DNA from: Candidatus Delongbacteria bacterium
Lineage (GTDB): Bacteria > CAIWAD01
DNA: 64,000 nt
NCBI GenBank assembly: GCA_020634015.1
Contig: JACKCN010000003.1
Coordinates: 310,001 to 374,000 of the forward strand
Direction: 5' to 3'
Each line of letters opens with the position of its first letter. The stretch's first letter is position 1. Under the pieces are notes generated by a model, which saw only the letters and a list, made by a program, of their open reading frames with translations, ran no database searches and was not told the DNA's origin. Below are positions 18,530-28,851 of the stretch, piece by piece. The position numbers and the translations under genes were made by a program.

Positions 18530-19573
18530 ATGAACAGCAAGACATATATCAGTGCGGGACTGGCCCTGGCCCTTGGCCTGGCGGGAAGCGCACTGGCTGG
18601 TGGTGAAACCAGCGTGGGCAGTGCCGGTGCGCAGGAGCTGCGCATTCCGGTGGGCGCCCGTGGCACGGCCCTGATGGGTTCGTTCCTGGGCGACGTGCAC
18701 GGCGTGGACGCCATCTGCTGGAACCCCGGCGGACTGGTGGACCTGGAGAGCAACGAAGCCACCTTCGGCAACTTCAACTACTGGGCCGACATGGACATGG
18801 TCCAGTTCGCGGCGGCGCACAATTTCGGCAACCTGGGAGCCCTGGGCGTGAGTGCGCGGGTCTTCAACTATGGTGACCTGAATGTGACCACCGAGTCCCA
18901 GCCGGACGGCACGGGCGAAGTGCTGCAGCCGAAGTCCAGCATCATCACGCTGGCCTGGAGCCGTCGCATTTCCGACCGTGTGGCACTGGGCATGAATGCC
19001 AACCTGGTCAACCAGAAGGTCAAGGACATGAGCGCCAGCGGCGTGGCCTTCGACTTCGGTGTGCAGGTCGAGACGCCCATGGACGGACTGAGCTTCGGCA
19101 TCGTGCTGAAGAACTTCGGTGCCAACATGAAGTTCTCCGGATACGGCAACGAGACCAAGTTCATTCCCGACGACGCCGAGCCGGGCAGCGTGCGCAAGAC
19201 CTGGACTCTGGAGTACCAGGACTTCGAACTGCCGTCCTCGTTCCAGCTGGGTCTGGCTTATGACGTGATGGAAGACCCGATCAATCGCCTGTCGACCTAT
19301 GCGGCCTTCGTGGGCAACAACCATTCCAGCGACGAGTACATCTTCGGCGCCGAGTATGGTTTCCGCAACCTGGCCTTCGGACGGTTCGGCTACACCTACG
19401 CGTCCAACATTTCCGACGACGCCACCTTCAGTCAGGACTATCTGTACACCTGGTCGGGAGGCCTCGGCTTCCGTTTCGATCTGGGCGCCACGGACCTGTT
19501 CGTCGACTGGAGCTACACCGAGAACAAGGTCTTTGACGCCACGCAGTGGTACACCCTGCGTTTCGCCTTCTAG
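18530..19573 (+). CDS. PorV/PorQ-family outer-membrane barrel
   Basis: A 347-residue barrel with a signal peptide (about 1-23, GSALAGG). The N-terminal signature RIPVGARGTALMGSFLGDVHGVDAI-CWNPGGL is that of PorV/PorQ (UPF0164-like) proteins. It ends WYTLRFAF, the aromatic terminus of an outer-membrane protein. The start follows GGGAGGA by 5 bases; an in-frame upstream ATG lacks such a site. Known PorV acts with the type IX translocon to deliver sorting-domain proteins to the surface, which suits its operon partner. It is the last gene before a strong terminator. Confidence 0.82.
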   Translation: MNSKTYISAGLALALGLAGSALAGGETSVGSAGAQELRIPVGARGTALMGSFLGDVHGVDAICWNPGGLVDLESNEATFGNFNYWADMDMVQFAAAHNFGNLGALGVSARVFNYGDLNVTTESQPDGTGEVLQPKSSIITLAWSRRISDRVALGMNANLVNQKVKDMSASGVAFDFGVQVETPMDGLSFGIVLKNFGANMKFSGYGNETKFIPDDAEPGSVRKTWTLEYQDFELPSSFQLGLAYDVMEDPINRLSTYAAFVGNNHSSDEYIFGAEYGFRNLAFGRFGYTYASNISDDATFSQDYLYTWSGGLGFRFDLGATDLFVDWSYTENKVFDATQWYTLRFAF

Positions 19574-19599
19574 CCCCTGTCTCGACTTTCGAGTGTTTT

Positions 19600-19637
19600 C
19601 CTGGGCCGGTTCCGCTGAACCGGCCCAGGTTCTTTTT
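19600..19637 (+). terminator. Strong intrinsic terminator after the PorV-like gene
   Basis: A 13-bp perfect stem (cctgggccggttc with gaaccggcccagg, loop cgct) is followed by TTCTTTTT. It closes the receptor/secreted/PorV operon. Confidence 0.92.
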
Positions 19638-19776
19638 CGGGGTACCAGGAGCTTTCCCGGTGCAGCCGACCCCCGGGCAGCAATTTTCGGGCAAAGCTGC
19701 CGGGCGGGTCCGGCTACACTATATTGGCCCGTCGCGCCGGATCCCGGCGTCATCCCGGACCCCAAAGGAGTGAGCC

Positions 19777-20112
19777 ATGTTTCTGGGCAAAGTGGTGGGT
19801 ACCGTCTGGTCCACCAAGAAGGTGGACAACCTGCGCAACCTGCGTCTGCTGCTGATCCATCCGGTCAACCTGAAAGTGAAGACCAACGAGGATCTGGTGG
19901 TGGTCGCCGATGTGGTGGGTGCCGGCGTGGGTGAACTGGTCATCTGCGCCTACGGCCACGCGGCCCGCATGGCCATTGGCAACAATCCCGACATCTCGGT
20001 GGAAGCGGCCGTGGTGGGCATTGTGGACGAGCTGGAAGCCAGCCCGGAATTTCTCAGCGTGATACCCGGTGAGCCGGGCAATGCGGCGGCGGATGCCAAA
20101 GGAGGCAAGTGA
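19777..20112 (+). CDS. eutN: EutN/CcmL-type bacterial microcompartment vertex protein
   Basis: A 111-residue member of the EutN/CcmL/CsoS4 (BMV) family, whose pentamers cap the vertices of microcompartment shells. It shows the family start FLGKVVGTVWSTKKVDNL, then LLLIHPVNLK, VVADVVGAGVGELVICAYGHAAR and the C-terminal VVGIVDELEA. CAAAGGAG lies just upstream of the ATG. No hexameric shell gene or cargo enzyme is adjacent; instead its stop overlaps the start of an ACT-domain gene. A pduT-pduS pair lies about 30 kb away in the same window, so the organism probably makes a microcompartment encoded mainly elsewhere. Confidence 0.88.
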   Translation: MFLGKVVGTVWSTKKVDNLRNLRLLLIHPVNLKVKTNEDLVVVADVVGAGVGELVICAYGHAARMAIGNNPDISVEAAVVGIVDELEASPEFLSVIPGEPGNAAADAKGGK

Positions 20113-20564
20113 TGGCCGTGAGCGAAGAAACCCTGCGGACCCTGACCCGACGGATCATTGACGAACTGGGTCCCCGGGCCACGCCGGACAATGTACGCGA
20201 GAAGGTGAAAGCCGCCGTCGAGCGCATGGAGATGGACCGCAGCACGCTGTCATCGCTGCCCCAGTTCACGGCCAGCCATCTCAGCCACAAGGGCAGCCAG
20301 ATCATCGTCACCGTGTACGGCAAGAATCGTCCAGGGGTGCTGGCCGCCGTGACCCAGTGCCTGGCGTCCTTCAACGCCAACATCGTGGATGTGAGCCAGA
20401 AACTGATGCTGGACTGGTTCACCATGATCATCGTGGTGGAAGCCCAGGGTCTCAGTTCGGCTTTCGTCGAGTTGCAGAAGGCGCTCAAGGCTGTGGGCGA
20501 GACCCACGCGATGCAGATTCACGCCCAGCACGAGGATGTGTTCGCGGCGATGCACCGGGTCTAG
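20112..20564 (+). CDS. ACT-domain protein (UPF0237-like) with N-terminal extension
   Basis: A 150-residue protein. The C-terminal part (about 62-150: IIVTVYGKNRPGVLAAVTQC, FNANIVDVSQ) is an ACT domain as in UPF0237 proteins, which bind small ligands such as amino acids. UPF0237 proteins are usually about 90 residues; this one has about 55 extra at the front, starting SEETLRTLTRRIIDEL, an amphipathic helix that resembles microcompartment encapsulation peptides. The ATG overlaps the eutN stop (TGATG), and the UPF0210 gene follows after about 40 bases. UPF0237-UPF0210 pairing is known in other bacteria; linkage to eutN is the odd part. Confidence 0.8.
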   Translation: MAVSEETLRTLTRRIIDELGPRATPDNVREKVKAAVERMEMDRSTLSSLPQFTASHLSHKGSQIIVTVYGKNRPGVLAAVTQCLASFNANIVDVSQKLMLDWFTMIIVVEAQGLSSAFVELQKALKAVGETHAMQIHAQHEDVFAAMHRV

Positions 20565-20603
20565 GCTCCGCAATCATCACGTCGCTTCCCAGAGAGGTAT
20601 TGC

Positions 20604-21968
20604 ATGTCCTGGACCCATGAGGAAATCCTGCAGACCCTGCAGATGACGGAGATCGAGCACTTCGACATCCGCACCGTCACCATGGGCGTGAGCCTGCGGG
20701 ACTGCGCCTCCGATTCCTGCGCGGTCATGAAGCGCAAGGTGTATGACAAGATCACCACCTCCGCCTGCCGCCATGTGGCCGCCGCCCAGGAAATCGAATC
20801 CCGCTACGGCATCCGCATCGCCAACAAGCGCATCGCGGTGACTCCGCTGGCCATTCCCGGCGAAGTGATGACTGCCGACGAGTTCGTGGAACTGGCCATT
20901 GCCATGGACCGGGCCGCCGCCGAGTGCGGCGTGGATTACATCGGTGGTTTCAGCGCTCTGGTGGCCAAGGGCATGACGCCCGGTGACCAGAACCTGATTC
21001 TGGCCATCCCGCGGGCGCTGGCCCAGACCAAGCACGTCTGCTCGAGTGTGGACATCGGCAACAGCCGCGCCGGCATCAACATGGATGCGGTGCGCCTGAT
21101 GGGCGAGGTGATCAAGGAAACCGCGCGTGAGACGGCCGACCGGATGAGCATTGGCTGTGCCAAGCTGGTTGTGTTCTGCAACGCGGTGGAGGACAACCCT
21201 TTCATCGCGGGTGCCTTCCACGGCGTGTGCGAACCGGATGTGGTGGTCAATGTGGGAATCAGTGGTCCCGGCGTGGTGCTCAAGGCCGTGCAGGAAATGG
21301 GCGATGCGGCCGATTTCGGCGAAATCTCCACGGCCATCAAGCGCATGGCCTTCAAGATCACCCGTACCGGAGAGTTGATCGGACGCGCGGTCGCCGATCT
21401 CCAGGGTCTGCCTTTTGGAGTGGTGGACATCAGTCTGGCCCCGACACCGGCACCGGGCGACAGCGTGGGCGACATTCTGGAAAGCATGGGCCTCGAGCGC
21501 GTTGGCGCACACGGTACCACCGCCGCCCTGGCCTTGCTCAACGACGCGGTCAAGAAGGGCGGCATGATGGCGTCGGCCTTCGTGGGTGGCATGAGCGGCG
21601 CTTTCATACCCGTGAGCGAAGACCAGGCCATGATTCGCGCGGCGGCCGAAGGTGTGCTCTCCATCGAGAAGCTGGAAGCGATGACCTGCGTGTGTTCGGT
21701 GGGGCTGGACATGGTGGCGATCCCCGGTGACACCCCGGCGACCACCATTTCCGCGATCCTTGCCGATGAAGCCGCACTGGGCATGGTCAACAACAAGACC
21801 ACCGCCGTGCGCCTGATTCCCGCCGTGGGATACAAGGTGGGCGACATGGTGGATTACGGCGGCCTGCTGGGTGCCGCTCCGATCATGCCCGTGCGCACCC
21901 AGGACAGCAGCATCTTCATCCGCCGCGGCGGACGGATCCCCGCGCCAACGACGGGCATCCGCAACTGA
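20604..21968 (+). CDS. UPF0210 (DUF711) family protein
   Basis: A 454-residue cytoplasmic protein of unknown biochemical function, full length for the UPF0210/DUF711 family. Recognisable blocks are DYIGGFSALVAKGMTPGD, CSSVDIGNSRAGINMDAVRL and SVGLDMVAIPGDTPATTISA. The family is regularly paired with a UPF0237 ACT protein, as here, and the pair may act as enzyme plus ligand-sensing subunit (inference). It has an AGAGAGG site before the ATG. It forms part of the eutN-ACT-UPF0210 run and is followed by a nitrilase-family gene. Confidence 0.88.
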   Translation: MSWTHEEILQTLQMTEIEHFDIRTVTMGVSLRDCASDSCAVMKRKVYDKITTSACRHVAAAQEIESRYGIRIANKRIAVTPLAIPGEVMTADEFVELAIAMDRAAAECGVDYIGGFSALVAKGMTPGDQNLILAIPRALAQTKHVCSSVDIGNSRAGINMDAVRLMGEVIKETARETADRMSIGCAKLVVFCNAVEDNPFIAGAFHGVCEPDVVVNVGISGPGVVLKAVQEMGDAADFGEISTAIKRMAFKITRTGELIGRAVADLQGLPFGVVDISLAPTPAPGDSVGDILESMGLERVGAHGTTAALALLNDAVKKGGMMASAFVGGMSGAFIPVSEDQAMIRAAAEGVLSIEKLEAMTCVCSVGLDMVAIPGDTPATTISAILADEAALGMVNNKTTAVRLIPAVGYKVGDMVDYGGLLGAAPIMPVRTQDSSIFIRRGGRIPAPTTGIRN

Positions 21969-22008
21969 CGCGCATCCGCGGATGCCGTCCACGCACCCCA
22001 GGAATGCC

Positions 22009-22911
22009 ATGAGCACCACACAGACCCACCGGCTGGCTGCCTGTCAGCTCAACCCTCGCCTCGGCGATCTGTCCACCAACCGCGACCGGCACCTCGAGCT
22101 GGCCCGGCAGGCTCTGGACCGGGGCTGCGAGCTGGCACTGTTTCCCGAGCTGTCTCTCACGGGTTACGCGCTGCGCGACATGGTGCACGAGGTGGCGCTG
22201 GGGCGTGACGATGACTTCTGGACACCCCTGCTTCAGATGAGCCGCGAGATCGATCTCTGCGTCGGATTCGTCGAGGTCAGTCCCGCCTTCCTGTACTACA
22301 ACAGTCAGGCCTATCTCAGCGGGGGCAGGTTCCTGCATGTACACCGCAAACTCTTTCTGCCCACCTACGGTCTGCTGGAAGAGAAACGCTTCTTCGCGCG
22401 TGGCGAGACCGCACGCGCTTTCGACACACGGTTCGGGCGGGTCGGCATGCTGATCTGCAACGATTGGTGGCATGCGGGATTTCCGCTGGTACTGGCCCAG
22501 GAGGGCGCCACCCTGATGCTGGCTCCCGCCAACAGCCCAACCAGGGCGCTGTCCGCCAACTCTTCGGCCTATGGCTTCGGCCCCGGTATCAGGGTGGAAA
22601 ATGAAAATGCCCGCGTGTGGTACAGCCTGCTGGCGTTTCATGCCAAGACCCAGTCCGCGCCGATCCTGTTCTGCAATCGCCAGGGCTTTGACGATGGCAT
22701 CGGCTTCTGGGGTGGCAGCTCCTGGTGGAACCCGGGCGGCATCTGCCAGCAGGCGCTGGGTGCCGAGGAGGAACTGCTGGTGGTGGAGCACAGGCCCGAT
22801 GACGTGCGCCGCGAGCGGATCTACTCGCCTCTGGTACGCGACGAGGAACTGGATCTGCTGATCCGTGAGCTGCAGCGCGTGCGTGAGCTGCGCGCGGGAA
22901 ACGGGCTCTGA
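22009..22911 (+). CDS. Carbon-nitrogen hydrolase (nitrilase superfamily)
   Basis: A 300-residue amidase-type enzyme. The catalytic triad is visible: E47 (LFPELSLTGY), K114 (HRKLFLPTYG) and C150 (LICNDWWHAGFP). The lysine region (KLFLPTYGLLEEKRFFARGE) resembles the glutaminase domain of NAD synthetases more than plant-type nitrilases, but no synthetase domain follows. The substrate is unknown; release of ammonia from an amide is the usual reaction. The chosen start (MSTTQTH) follows AGGAATGCC; the longer upstream frame overlaps the UPF0210 gene. The corA gene starts one base after the stop. Confidence 0.85.
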   Translation: MSTTQTHRLAACQLNPRLGDLSTNRDRHLELARQALDRGCELALFPELSLTGYALRDMVHEVALGRDDDFWTPLLQMSREIDLCVGFVEVSPAFLYYNSQAYLSGGRFLHVHRKLFLPTYGLLEEKRFFARGETARAFDTRFGRVGMLICNDWWHAGFPLVLAQEGATLMLAPANSPTRALSANSSAYGFGPGIRVENENARVWYSLLAFHAKTQSAPILFCNRQGFDDGIGFWGGSSWWNPGGICQQALGAEEELLVVEHRPDDVRRERIYSPLVRDEELDLLIRELQRVRELRAGNGL

Positions 22912-22912
22912 G

Positions 22913-24055
22913 ATGGGTGCTCGCAAGACCCACAGGAAGGGCGCATCCGAGCCGCCCGCCGCTCCGGACGCGACGGCAACCGGTGCCAGCAGCCGACCCA
23001 AGCTCTCGTCCAAGGCGGGACTGCCACCGGGCAGCCTGGTCTACATCGGACTGCCCCGGGACCACGCGGTCACTCTCACCGTGGAAATCGTGGAGGGCGG
23101 TGCACACCGGGTCGAAACCTTTGACTCCCTTGAACAGCTCGCCTCCTTCAGGCCTGCGGGACTGGCCTGGTATCACCTGGACGGATTGCATCACATCCCC
23201 TGGATCGAAGCTCTGGGCAAGCGCTTCGAGATAGACTCTCTGGTCCTCGAGGACATCCTCAATACCCGCCAGCGCCCCAAGTTCGAGCAGCTGGACAACA
23301 TGCTCGTCTTTCATCTCAAGCGGATTCTGAGCAATCGGAACGGCCACTCGATGGAGCAGGTCAGCCTGCTGCTGGGCAAGGATTGGGTGCTCACGTTCCA
23401 GGAACGGCCCGACGGCTTGCTGGAACCGCTGAGAACCCGCCTCAAGCGCTCCGACAGTCGCTTGCGCGCAGGGAATGCGGATCTGCTGGCGACCGCCGTG
23501 CTGGACGTGGTGGTGGACAGCAGCTATTCGGTCATGGATCGCATAGGCGACGAAGTGGACCAGCTCGAACTGCAGGTCCAGCAGGCGGAAAGCGGTCATG
23601 TCCTCTCCAGGGCCTTCGAGCTGCGGAGGCGCATGTACTCTCTGCGGCGGGCATTTCTGCCCCTGCGCGACGCCCTGGGCTCGGCCATGCTGGCGGATAC
23701 ACCCCTGCTGCGACGCGCCGTGCGCCCCTTCCTGCGGGACGTGCATGACCATGTGCTGCATGCCTCGGAGCAGGTGGAGTCGCACCGCGAGATCGTGACC
23801 CAGGTGGTGGAACTGCATCTTTCGCTGGTGAACCTGCGCGCCAACGAGATCATGAAGATCCTCACGATCATGGCCTCACTCTTCATCCCACTCTCATTTC
23901 TGGCGGGCGTCTATGGCATGAATTTCCAGCACCCGGATGGCAGCCCGTCGATTCCGGAACTGCGCTGGATCTGGGGCTACCCCGCCTTCTGGGGGGCCTG
24001 CCTGTTCTTCGTTCTGTCCTTCCTGATCTATTTCCGCCGCAAACGCTGGATCTGA
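22913..24055 (+). CDS. corA: CorA-family magnesium/cobalt transporter
   Basis: A 380-residue divalent-cation channel. It has a large N-terminal cytoplasmic domain (VLEDILNTRQRPKFEQ is typical) and a long helix. Two C-terminal membrane segments carry the selectivity motif GMN (335-337, in VYGMNF), and the end is rich in positive residues (YFRRKRWI). The first 40 residues are an Ala/Pro/Ser-rich tail not usual in the family. The gene starts almost at the stop of the amidase gene. A 36-bp repeat array begins within ten bases of its stop codon. Confidence 0.92.
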   Translation: MGARKTHRKGASEPPAAPDATATGASSRPKLSSKAGLPPGSLVYIGLPRDHAVTLTVEIVEGGAHRVETFDSLEQLASFRPAGLAWYHLDGLHHIPWIEALGKRFEIDSLVLEDILNTRQRPKFEQLDNMLVFHLKRILSNRNGHSMEQVSLLLGKDWVLTFQERPDGLLEPLRTRLKRSDSRLRAGNADLLATAVLDVVVDSSYSVMDRIGDEVDQLELQVQQAESGHVLSRAFELRRRMYSLRRAFLPLRDALGSAMLADTPLLRRAVRPFLRDVHDHVLHASEQVESHREIVTQVVELHLSLVNLRANEIMKILTIMASLFIPLSFLAGVYGMNFQHPDGSPSIPELRWIWGYPAFWGACLFFVLSFLIYFRRKRWI

Positions 24056-24063
24056 CGACGGCT

Positions 24064-24507
24064 GCTGGCGTTGTGCCTGCTGCCTTGCCAGCGGCGGGTG
24101 CTGGCGTTGTGCCTGCTGCCTTGCCAGCGGCGGGTGCTGGCGTCATGCCTGCTGCCCTGCCAGCGGCGGGTGCTGGCGTCGTGGCCGCAACCTTGCCAGC
24201 GGAGGGTGCTGGCGTCATGCCTGCTGCCTTGTCAGCGGAGGGTGCTGGCGTCTTGCCCGCAACCTTGCCAGCGGAGGATGCTGGCGTCATGCCCGCAACC
24301 TTGCCAGCGGAGGGTGCTGGCGTCATGCCCGCAACCTTGCCAGCGGAGGATGCTGGCGTTGTGCCCGCAACCTTGCCAGCGGAGTATGCTGGCGTCTTGC
24401 CTGCTGCCTTGCCAGCGGAGGGTGCTGGCGTCGTGCCTGCTGCCTTGCCAGCGGAGGATGCTGGCGTCGTGCCCGCAACCTTGCCAGCGGAGGGTGCGGG
24501 CGTCATG
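24064..24507. repeat. Tandem array of 36-bp repeats (about 12 copies)
   Basis: Twelve full units of exactly 36 bases plus a partial one follow corA directly. Each unit begins GCTGGCGT and contains GCCAGCGG about 23 bases later, so each can fold into a 6-bp stem (gctggc/gccagc). The centre exists in two versions (cctgctgcc and cccgcaacc) that alternate irregularly. Because 36 is a multiple of three and no stops occur, several frames stay open; the plus frame would give a 12-residue repeat like LPAEGAGVMPAT up to 24600. I see no ribosome-binding site or signal peptide, so coding is doubtful. The minus strand carries CCGCTGGCAAG, shared with the array at 62975-63739. Confidence 0.9.
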
Positions 24508-24671
24508 CCAGCCACCGTGGACAAGTCCGTTCGGATGTCAAGCCTGCCTGACTCCTGGCCCGCGGGAAAGCCAGCGGCGTCGGTGTCCATTTGCATCTGA
24601 GGCGATGCCGGGATATCTTGGCCGGTTCGCCGAATCCGCAGTGTCAGGGTTCGACCTACGGGCAAAGAGCC
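24508..24671. other. Spacer between the repeat array and tRNA-Leu
   Basis: No gene is seen with confidence. The open frame coming from the repeat array ends at 24600. The rest should hold the promoter of the tRNA/tig/clp genes; no clear -35/-10 pair is seen. Confidence 0.5.
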
Positions 24672-24753
24672 GCGGGAGTGGCGGAACTGGCAGACGCGCA
24701 GGATTTAGGTTCCTGTGCCTTCGGGCGTGGGGGTTCAAGTCCCCCCTTCCGCA
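24672..24753 (+). tRNA. tRNA-Leu (anticodon UAG)
   Basis: The acceptor arms GCGGGAG and CTTCCGC pair over 7 bp with one G-T. The anticodon stem CAGGA/TCCTG encloses loop TTTAGGT, giving anticodon TAG. A long variable arm (type II) is present and the T-arm GGGGG-TTCAAGT-CCCCC is perfect. CCA is not encoded. A tRNA-Leu just before tig is a common bacterial arrangement. Confidence 0.95.
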
Positions 24754-24790
24754 TCAATAGTGTGTGCACCAGAAAAATCGTGAGGACAAG

Positions 24791-26071
24791 GTGGACGTCA
24801 GCATCAAGGAGCTGAAGGCCGGCGAAGTGGAAATGACGGTGAGCATTCCGTCCGCCACGGTCAATGAGCAGATCGAACTCAAGTACCGCGACCTGCAGAA
24901 GAAGGTGGCGATGAAGGGCTTCCGGCGTGGCAAGGTGCCCATGGGCATGTTGCGCAAGACCATGGAAGGCCAGGTCCTCAACGATGTCGTGAACGAGATG
25001 ATCCAGACCGCCTATCCCCAGGCCGTGGCCGAGAAGGAGCTGTCTCCGATCCAGCAGGGCGTGATCGAGAAGGTGGACCACGAGCCCGGCGGCGATCTGT
25101 CCTTCACTGCCCGCATCGAGGTCGAGCCCGAGATCGAGCTGAGCAAGGTCGAAGGCCTGACCGTCGAGCGCCTGCGCCGCGACGTGACCGACGCCGACAT
25201 CGATCGCTCCATGGAAGAGCTGCGCACGCGCTACGCCAGCTGGGTTCCCTGCGAGGATGGCGCTGTCGAGGGCGACCAGCTGAGCTGTGACATCCAGGAA
25301 AATGATTCGATGGGCCTGCCCGTCGACAATCGCCTGTACAAGAACATCCAGGTGGAGTTGGGCAAGGGCCAGTACGGTCCCGATTTCGACTCCAAGATGC
25401 TGGGCATCAAGTCGGGCGAGAGCCGCGACCTGAGCATCACCAACCCGGAAGACGATCCCGATCCCGAAACCGCCGGCAAGACCGAGTATTACACGGTCAC
25501 CGTGCACGAGGTGAAGCGTGCCGAGAAGGCCGAGCTGAATGACGAGTTCGCCCAGGAAATCCCCCCGGGTTTCGATACCCTGGCCGCGCTCAAGGAGCAC
25601 GCCCGCGGCGAGCTGGCCAAGTCGCTGGAGCGCAGCATCGAACAGGGCGTGAACAACCGGATCGTCGAGCAGCTGATCGCGGAGAACCCCTTCGAGGTGC
25701 CGCAGAAGATGATCGATCTGCAGCTCGAAGACCTGCTGGACCGCGCGAAGAAGGGCACCAGCAATCCCATCGACGACGACATCGTGCGTTCCACGTACGC
25801 CCCACAGATCGAGAACAGCATTCGCTGGAACATGATCGCCAAGGCCGTGCTCAAGAAGCAGGGCATCCGCATCGGCGACGCCGAGATCCAGGCCGAGATC
25901 GAACGCATCGCCACCGAGCAGGGGCAGACCGTCGAGACCGTCCAGCTTCAGCTCAAGCGCGGCGACGCCATGCGCAAGATGGCCGAGTCTCTGGTGGAAC
26001 GTGCGCTCTTCGATTACCTGCGTTCCGTCTCGACCATCGTCGACAAGGAAATGGACGCCAGCGAAGCCTGA
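24791..26071 (+). CDS. tig: Trigger factor, ribosome-associated chaperone/prolyl isomerase
   Basis: A 426-residue protein that binds nascent chains at the ribosome exit tunnel. The ribosome-binding loop GFRRGKVP is at 43-50. The N-terminal domain is followed by an FKBP-like domain (about 150-240) and the helical C-terminal arms. I chose GTG at 24791 (protein begins VDVSIKELKAG) because GAGGA lies 4 bases upstream and this fits the family N-terminus; an in-frame GTG at 24764 would add nine residues. It heads the classical tig-clpP-clpX run. Confidence 0.93.
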   Translation: MDVSIKELKAGEVEMTVSIPSATVNEQIELKYRDLQKKVAMKGFRRGKVPMGMLRKTMEGQVLNDVVNEMIQTAYPQAVAEKELSPIQQGVIEKVDHEPGGDLSFTARIEVEPEIELSKVEGLTVERLRRDVTDADIDRSMEELRTRYASWVPCEDGAVEGDQLSCDIQENDSMGLPVDNRLYKNIQVELGKGQYGPDFDSKMLGIKSGESRDLSITNPEDDPDPETAGKTEYYTVTVHEVKRAEKAELNDEFAQEIPPGFDTLAALKEHARGELAKSLERSIEQGVNNRIVEQLIAENPFEVPQKMIDLQLEDLLDRAKKGTSNPIDDDIVRSTYAPQIENSIRWNMIAKAVLKKQGIRIGDAEIQAEIERIATEQGQTVETVQLQLKRGDAMRKMAESLVERALFDYLRSVSTIVDKEMDASEA

Positions 26072-26109
26072 GACACGTGCGTCGATACCCGTCTGAAAGG
26101 TGAAGCCGA

Positions 26110-26724
<615 letters not shown>

Positions 26725-26732
26725 GGGGTATC

Positions 26733-28040
<1,308 letters not shown>

Positions 28041-28062
28041 GCACGAGCGGCGATGAAAATCA

Positions 28063-28096
28063 GAATCCCCCGCCGGGCATGCCGGACGGGGGATTC
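28063..28096. terminator. Bidirectional terminator between clpX and the pirin gene
   Basis: The outer stem gaatccccc/gggggattc is 9 bp perfect with an inner ccgg/ccgg helix. On the minus strand it is followed by TGATTTTC, on the plus strand by TCGTATTC. It lies between two converging genes and can serve both. Confidence 0.75.
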
Positions 28097-28120
28097 TCGT
28101 ATTCACGGCGGCTGGTGTGA

Positions 28121-28831
28121 TCAGCGCAGCGGAACCCGGATCACCACCAGCTGGGAGTCCTGCAGCGCTTCCACGTGGGACGTACCGGGGCCGTCGATGG
28201 TGAGCGCGTCACCGGCACGCATCTGGTGTCCTTCGCAGAGCAGTTCACCGGAAGGCAGGTAAAGATACAGCCCGCTGCCTTCGTCCACGGAAGGCAGCTC
28301 GAGCTTCAGTCCCGCCTCCAGATCGGCCCGATCCACCCAGGCACGCTGGTGCATGGGCAGGGTGCCATTCGTTCCATCAGGACTGACGAGAGCCTGCAGA
28401 CGGTTCTTGCGGCCTTCGGCGGGAAAGTGCACCTGATCGTAGCGCGGCGTGTGTCCCTTGCGGTCGGGAATGATCCAGATCTGCAGCAGATGGCAGGGCT
28501 GGTCCGGGCTGGGATTGATCTCCGAATGGGTAATGCCCGTTCCGGCACTCATCGCCTGCACGTCCTCACCCGTGATCCGCTGGGCATGCCCCATGCTGTC
28601 CTTGTGCTCCAACTCACCCGACAGGCCGATGGAGACGATCTCCATGTTGTCGTGCGGGTGCGTTCCAAAGCCACTGTTGGCCGAGATCCAGTCGTCGTTC
28701 AGCACGCGCAGGGCGCCATAGTGCAGACGATCCCGATTGAACCAATCGGCGAATGAAAAACAGAAGTGGCTGTCCAGCCAGGCCAGTCGTGAGTGCCCCC
28801 GGGTTTCTGCGGGGTAGAGTGTGACGTTCAC
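28121..28831 (-). CDS. Pirin-family protein (YhhW-like, bicupin)
   Basis: A 236-residue protein with two cupin domains. The metal ligands match pirin exactly in spacing: H58 and H60 (THPHDNMEI), H102 and E104 (GITHSE). Bacterial members such as YhhW can act as quercetin 2,3-dioxygenases, but many have unknown roles. The length fits the family. It lies 20 bases downstream of malQ on the same strand, so the two may be co-transcribed. Confidence 0.9.
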   Translation of the reverse strand: MNVTLYPAETRGHSRLAWLDSHFCFSFADWFNRDRLHYGALRVLNDDWISANSGFGTHPHDNMEIVSIGLSGELEHKDSMGHAQRITGEDVQAMSAGTGITHSEINPSPDQPCHLLQIWIIPDRKGHTPRYDQVHFPAEGRKNRLQALVSPDGTNGTLPMHQRAWVDRADLEAGLKLELPSVDEGSGLYLYLPSGELLCEGHQMRAGDALTIDGPGTSHVEALQDSQLVVIRVPLR

Positions 28832-28851
28832 CGATTCTCCCGTCGCGGCAA

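Noticed and set aside
24064..24507. Possible CRISPR array
   Set aside because: Units are head-to-tail with no unique spacers, and no cas genes are near. The same holds for 62975-63739.
24073..24600. Repeat-encoded 175-residue protein (LPAEGAGVMPAT type)
   Set aside because: The frame is open only because a 36-base unit without stops repeats; other frames are open too, with no ribosome-binding site or signal peptide. Not fully excluded.
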